DNA from: Nephrocerus scutellatus
Lineage: Eukaryota > Arthropoda > Insecta > Diptera > Pipunculidae
Direction of reading: 5' to 3'
NCBI GenBank assembly: GCA_947095585.1
Contig: OX352762.1
Span: 13,557,969 to 13,621,968, forward strand
Length of the DNA stretch: 64,000 bases
The position numbers and the translations under genes are program-made. Under the pieces are notes generated by a model, which had not been told where the DNA came from, did not search any database, and was given only the letters and a program-made list of their open reading frames with translations. Of the stretch, positions 59,096 through 64,000 are shown in pieces (the stretch's first letter is position 1; every line of letters starts with the position of its first letter).

Positions 59096-59445
59096 GCATG
59101 TCTCTATGCCCCGGCACCCAGCACAGGTGAATGTTGAACTGCTCCGCCATCTCATCAAGAGACGATCGACAATTCCGGGCTAGAATGGAATTTGTGAAAA
59201 CTGATTCCATGGACTTAAGCGCAGACTGGCTATCCAAGAAAATGTGGATATCCTTAACAGATATGACATTACTCTTCAGCTAAGAAATAGCCATTATTTC
59301 AGCTTGGAAAAATTTACAGTGATCAGGAAGGCGGAAAGAGACAATTAGATTTAGTCTTTTTGAAAAGACATCTCCGGCAACCTCTTTATCAGTTTTCGAC
59401 CCGTCTGTGTAGAAGTGAATCCCTTCATTTTCCAAGTAGACTTTC
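59096..59445 (-). mobile_element. LINE RNase H domain fragment (family-L-like)
   Basis: Minus strand reads GIHFYTDGSKTDKEVAGDVF (about 59430-59370; first catalytic Asp in TDGS), FFQAEIMAIS (about 59320; catalytic Glu), IHIFLDSQSALKSMES (about 59260-59215; catalytic Asp in DSQ) and FNIHLCWVPGHRDM (about 59140-59095). All core landmarks of a LINE-encoded RNase H are present, interrupted by a single stop near 59283. The rest of the element is absent. Confidence 0.8.
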
Positions 59446-61110
59446 GGACTTTCACTGCTGTTCTAAGTGCGTCGGTTTTCATTGACGGCCACTTCAACCT
59501 AACCTAAGTACTAGCAATATCTCGCTTCTGTTTTATGCTTCCTTGATGATCGAAGAGAATGAATAATTCGGCATCATTCAAGAAATCATTCCAACAATTA
59601 TGTTCTTGCTCCGTGGCAGTCATTTAGGAATTACAATGGTCTCTGCTGGAGCTTTCTAAATGCATGTCAACTAATTTGCTAATTGCTAATTGCCATACAA
59701 ATTTAGAGTTAAATCGTTAGACAAAAAGAAACCATTTTTAAATTTTCCATTCATTCATGAACCGCATATTTGTATGTCATAAAGGAACCACTTAACAATG
59801 GAAAGATATCTTGATATGCCGCGTGCTAGAGCACGCAATAAGATTATCCTTAAATTTATAAAAATTGTATGCCTTTTAATAATGTTCGAAATTATTGGTG
59901 GAAAAGCAAAATGTTATATATTATCTATGCATGTGACTGAAAATAGAATTTGCATTTTTATCGGAAATTGGAACTTTTTTCCTTTTTGCCTTTTAAGAGC
60001 TGTAGTTAATTTTTTCACATTTTAGGCATTTTTACAGCAGACCGGCTCCATTCGTAGCATGTAGTCATTTCGCCATCAAAATTGGCTATTTATATGCATT
60101 ATGCATATATTTATAAATTCTCTATGGAGATGTTTTGCGAAATCGAGAACCACCAGTTCTCCCATTTGGCAATTTTGTTAAACATTTTTATGAACAAAAA
60201 CAGGAAAATAGGATACGCAAAGCGTCCGTAAAGTAGGTGAGTATTGTGAAGAATATATCCAGGATAACTGGAAAATATGTCAAATACTTCTATTGGCAAA
60301 TTTTAGCTACAACCTCGATTTGCTTGGACGTGGGGAGGGAACCCAGTTGGGCTCAAAACTGATTGCATTCCCAAACCTAATCTTATCGTAACAAAGAAAC
60401 ATCTTTTTTTAAATATGTATCTACATAAAAAATAATACATTTTTTGCTATGGATGTGTAGAAAAAATATATCTACCAGAAAAATGTTGTCATGTCGAGAT
60501 AATTGGATCGCATTTTTGTACGAAATTTACTTTTATTATATTGTTAAAAAAACTATTCTATTTGTAAATTTTTTTGGTTCGTTCCTTTTTTTGTTTTATT
60601 TTCACTGTAGAACGTGGATTTTCTCAGTGACTGATAGGAATCCAGAAATCTAGATGTAGTGCAAGAAACTGAACAAATTTGTTCTCTCGTCTAGACCGTG
60701 AGTTTTGACAAACATTTGTGTACACAGGCATAGTTGATACCTACATCTAAGACAAACAGTCGACATTTTTAAATATTCAGTGATTTTTAGTCATAAGCTT
60801 TTTTTCTGCTTAGATGATGAAGGGATAACTTTCAAACCAGCTTTCATACTTAACTTACTTTTAACAATTATTATTAGTGTACTCTGGCAAATATGTGTAA
60901 ATAGACACATGCTTGAAAAACGCAAATTATCCAAAATTACTTTGAAAAACCATCGTTGATTCGCACATCTTGTAAACAATTTTATGATTTTTATGGCGCA
61001 CATAGTCTTTTGGATGGTAAACGACTAGCAAAGGCCCCGTAGAAGCAGCATCTCCCGAAAGGTGAACATGCGCTAAATAACGAGAAAGAGCCTCTGCAGC
61101 CGAAAAACTT
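59446..61110. other. Mostly unassigned AT-rich DNA
   Basis: 59446-59640 may continue the flanks of the RNase H fragment. From 59640 to 61110 the sequence is AT-rich with no similarity noticed. Confidence 0.4.
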
Positions 61111-61339
61111 GCAGCTCTGTTAATTAGTGGTCATTAAAACTCCTCGTGGTGCCATCTGGAAGTTTCTCTGGAAATTGCGAACGGAAGGGTGCATATGGCG
61201 AGCCTCCTGCGCCACAAAACAGGATAAGTGTCGGTTGGTCTGTGGCCCAGCGAGCCGCAACCGTAAAAAATCCAATTGCTCCGAAACGTAATACAATGCC
61301 TCGGATACGGACTTATACTTTGTTGACGGACTTTAGTTA

Positions 61340-62900
61340 TCGTACACGGACAACGATCGGTTTCTGGTGTCCTCGACTCACTACAGAAAGGACCTCAAAA
61401 CGCCAGATTCCTCCAATTAGATCGTGAGTTTACGCGATATAATATAGACATCTTTGGGTTGAGTGAAATAAGATGGTATGATGCCGGAGAATATCAGTCT
61501 CCAACAAATAATACTGTAATGCTCTACTCTGGTAGACCAGCTGGAAGCGGACGGAGGTTTGGAATTGGCCTGATGCTAACTCTGGTCGGACAAAACAGCC
61601 TTATATCCTGGAAGCGGACACTGACGGCTACATTCCAGGGTAGAGTAAGAAAAATTAATTAATTAATCATACAGGTTATGCTCCGATCAAAGACGCGACT
61701 GAGGACGAAAAGGACAATTTTTATAGTCATTTGGGCTCCGTGTATAACCAAACGCTTAAAAGCGATATCGTTATGGTGATGGGGGATATGCTTAAGCAAG
61801 TGATGGGAGTTCACGACGGTCTTGGTGAACGAAACGATAACGGAGAGCGTTATGTGGACTTCTGTAATACCAATCGCCTAGTCATTGGTGGTACGCTATT
61901 TAAGCATAACACGTGCAACAAAATCAGTTTAGTCTCAACTGACAGGCAGAGAAAATCGAACCACAGACTGATCACATTGCGATCAGCTGCCTGCTTCAGA
62001 AATTGCCTGTTAGACGTCCGTAACAGATGTGGAGCCGATATCGGTCAAGAGCGAGATCACCATCTTATGTTAGCTTTTATTTGCCTTCGCACTGCATCCG
62101 TCAACAGCAACCGCTCTAGCTTGCTCAACATTACCAGGTTCAATACCGATAGGCTAAGGGAACACGAAGTGAGTGAGGCTTTTGACAGCTTAAATTGAGA
62201 TGCTATCAGGATGGCCCTGCACAAGCTACATACGAAGAAAATAAATGTCACGTCTTTTCCGAGAAATTTGAAGTCCAAAGTGGAGTACGTCAGAGGTGCA
62301 TAATATCACCGCTGTTATTCGTGGTGGTCATCAGCGATGTACTCCATGCAGTACTGACGGTAGGGAACATTGGAATTCGATGGACTATGCAGTGTGGTTT
62401 CGGCTGATCGCGGTGCCACCGAGTTCAATGTGTGCAGCAAAATCGGGAAATCAAGGGCTGCGTTCGGAATGTTATCGAAAGTCTGGAGAAGCAATGATTT
62501 GAGCTTAAGAACTAAGCTTCCACTGTTCCGCTCCAACGTCGAATCAGTACTGTTGTATGGGTGTAGTACTTGGAAGGTGGATACCACTACCACGCGCAAG
62601 CTGCAATCTTTGGTAAACAAATGCCTACGTATCATCTTGAGGATCTTCGGCCCCAATCGTATACCCAACAACGAACTTCATCGGATAATGGGCCAAGAAC
62701 CTATAGACGTTATTGTGCGAAGGAAAAAGTGGCAGTGGATTAGACACACACTATGGCGTGACGATAACTCCATTGTGAAATATGCCATGCAGTGGAACCC
62801 ACTCACCCAGGCAGGACGCCCTAGGAGAACGTGGCGCTGGACGGTTAGGGAGGAAGCAGGCTCCTTGCGAATGAGCGCGTTGTGGAAAGCATAACGAAAT
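61340..62900 (+). mobile_element. Family B LINE copy (RTE-like), internally deleted
   Basis: The endonuclease begins at about 61390 (LDREFTRYNIDIFGLSEIRW) and continues with IVMVMGDMLKQVMGVHDGLG (GDFNA motif changed to GDML), ERNDNGERYVDFCNTNRLVI and VRNRCGADIGQERDHHLMLA (about 62020-62070). The reverse transcriptase is mostly deleted: after FNTDRLREHEVSEAFDSLN the sequence jumps to VQSGVRQRCIISPLLFVVVI (about 62274-62335). The YADD box is gone. The post-RT region is well kept at 62430-62894: SVLLYGCSTWKVDTTTTRKL, NKCLRIILRIFGPNRIPNNE, RRKKWQWIRHTLWRDDNSIV, AGRPRRTWRW. The same landmarks occur in the copy at 4397-5770. Confidence 0.85.
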
Positions 62901-62949
62901 GGCACGTAGGCGTTGTTGACGCCCTTTGTCTCTCGAGGGGTAAAAGGAA

Positions 62950-63420
62950 ATGGTCGATTTGGTTGGATGATGATTGCCATTCAGTTGACACCCACCTGAC
63001 TTTGTGGTAGGTCTTATGCTCAAACATGGTGTCTTCTATGACAAGGTGGTTGGTATTGCAGAAATCAACATCTTTCACCATTGCCATTTCGTTCGCCAAG
63101 CACGGCCCAATCACATGTCTCAGTCCTTCATTGTCGTTGCCTTCCTTGGCATTCAAGTCCCCCATCACGATGACGATATCTCCGTTCGGTGTTGTGTTGT
63201 AAACAGCGCTTAGCTGATTGTCGAAGTTATCCTCTTCATCTTCAGTCGAGGGATTTGTTGGAGCGTAACACTGTAGGATCGTGATGCGTCGTATTCTAGT
63301 CCGAAATCTGGCCGATGAGATCCTATCACCATGTGGGTGCCAAGAAATTTGGCCTCTGCGTGCTGTTCGCGTTAGCAGCAGACCTACTCAAGATTTACGC
63401 GGACTGCCGGTGGGTTTGCC
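62950..63420 (-). mobile_element. Family B LINE endonuclease, opposite strand
   Basis: Minus strand, 5' to 3': GVGLLLTRTARRGQISWHPH (about 63390-63330), DRISSARFRTRIRRITILQC (about 63325-63265), YAPTNPSTEDEEDNFDNQLS, GDIVIVMGDLNAKEGNDNEG (about 63190-63130; GDLNA motif intact), DFCNTNHLVIEDTMFEHKTY and SSNQIDH (about 62980-62960). It is one of the best-kept endonuclease stretches in the window, in essentially one frame from 63330 to 62960. It lies tail-against-tail with the copy ending at 62900 and is cut off before the reverse transcriptase. Confidence 0.85.
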
Positions 63421-63922
63421 GGAGTAGAGTAACACAGTGTTACACGTTTGGGATTGGTATTATCCCGCATCGAACTATCTTAGTTCACTTACTCACAGTA
63501 TGTCAAAAATATATCGAAGAAACTCACGTCCCAGCTGAAGAAATCTGGTCCTTCACTACCTTCATCAAGGAGCGTCCTCATATTTCAGAAATAAATCTTA
63601 GCCCGGGTACAATAGCCAAAGTCGTCATTATTCGATCATCACTTATCCGAGGCGTTGTGTCTGTTTCAGTAGCGGGCATTTTTCGGTACCGCAGGGAGCT
63701 AACCCACGTTACCTAGACTTGAAACACTCGACCTTTCGCACTTGCAATTTTAGCCTACATATATAAGGATTTATACACATAGTTGCCCGGGGACCACCAC
63801 TAGAAGTTAAAGTAAGCACTACATCACGAACTTGATTGTTGCGCTACTGGCTCAAGCCAAGTTTTGAGCAGTTAGTAGTTTCCCGAACAGTCGCAATACA
63901 GATCCACAAACTGTAACTGCCT
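63421..63922. other. No confident feature
   Basis: May include 5' sequence of the minus-strand family B copy, but no landmark is seen. Confidence 0.35.
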
Positions 63923-64000
63923 CCCACAAATGGATGGGACCTACAATTTAATGCCATATCCGAAAGGCGAGTTGAGAAGCTTAATTGACAATTATGAATT
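63923..64000 (-). repeat. tRNA-derived SINE, copy 6, cut by the window end
   Basis: CCCACAAATGGATGGGACCT, ACAATTTAATGCCATATCCG and AAGGCGAGTTGAGAAGC match the body of the other copies (for example 55430-55490). The tRNA-like head would lie beyond position 64000. Confidence 0.75.

Noticed and set aside
59798..60653. Short hydrophobic open frames that might be membrane peptides
   Set aside because: They are T-rich low-complexity DNA giving Phe/Leu/Ile runs. No conservation or gene structure is visible.
63315..63716. Open frame of 133 codons on the plus strand
   Set aside because: Its first part is antisense to a family B endonuclease that is clear on the minus strand, and the rest has no similarity.

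Overview
This is a stretch of AT-rich insect nuclear DNA, probably from a fly or midge (Diptera). The evidence is one spliced host gene with very short introns (51 and 65 bases), no bacterial operon signals, and a dense layer of decayed insect-type transposable elements. The taxon is an inference; nothing in the window fixes the species.

The only host gene I can support is a secreted carboxylesterase of the juvenile-hormone-esterase/FE4 type at 31784-33621 (+). It has three exons and encodes 573 residues, with a signal peptide, an HGGG oxyanion loop and a complete catalytic triad. Its nucleophile elbow reads GFSAGG instead of the usual GESAGG.

Almost everything else is mobile-element debris. 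I use local family names. Family A and family B are RTE/BovB-like non-LTR retrotransposons. A has pieces at 11215, 12015, 28098, 43530-45910, 48710-49258, 52885-54925 and 56895-58345. B has pieces at 4397, 40085, 61340 and 62950. Family C is CR1/Jockey-superfamily-like, with pieces at 4228, 7476 and 7690-9860 and a second large copy at 23415-25550. Family L is a LOA/R1/I-like LINE group carrying an RNase H domain, with pieces at 15905, 20155, 28272-31365, 37405-39820, 47641, 58660 and 59096; it may contain more than one family. DNA transposons are two broken piggyBac transposases (712-2461 and 2728-3850) and two Tc1/mariner-type copies (33830-35009 and 56505-56875). Ty3/Gypsy fragments lie at 9890-11160 (-) and 11622-11844 (+).

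Three repeat families stand out. First, a tRNA-derived SINE of about 280 bases with Pol III A and B boxes and an ATT-rich tail is present six times (150, 20399, 39965, 43610, 55348, 63923); three copies have visible target-site duplications and two or three are nested in LINEs. Second, a repeat built of ~115-120-base internal units, each with a GC-rich block and often an ACACATGTGT palindrome, occurs at 17895, 36011 and 58816. Third, Helitron-like 5' modules (CTATACTAATATTATAAAG type and TCTATATATATAAAAATG type) lie at 19822, 21146 and 21488. A possible MITE with 15-base inverted ends is at 14116-14309.

No retrotransposon or transposase here has an intact reading frame; all are frameshifted, internally deleted or 5'-truncated. 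I found no convincing undescribed functional system. The most informative signals are the SINE family with its nesting, the 20-base foldback at 49150-49242 that looks like a twin-priming inversion, the intron in a piggyBac-type transposase, and the unit-array repeat family.
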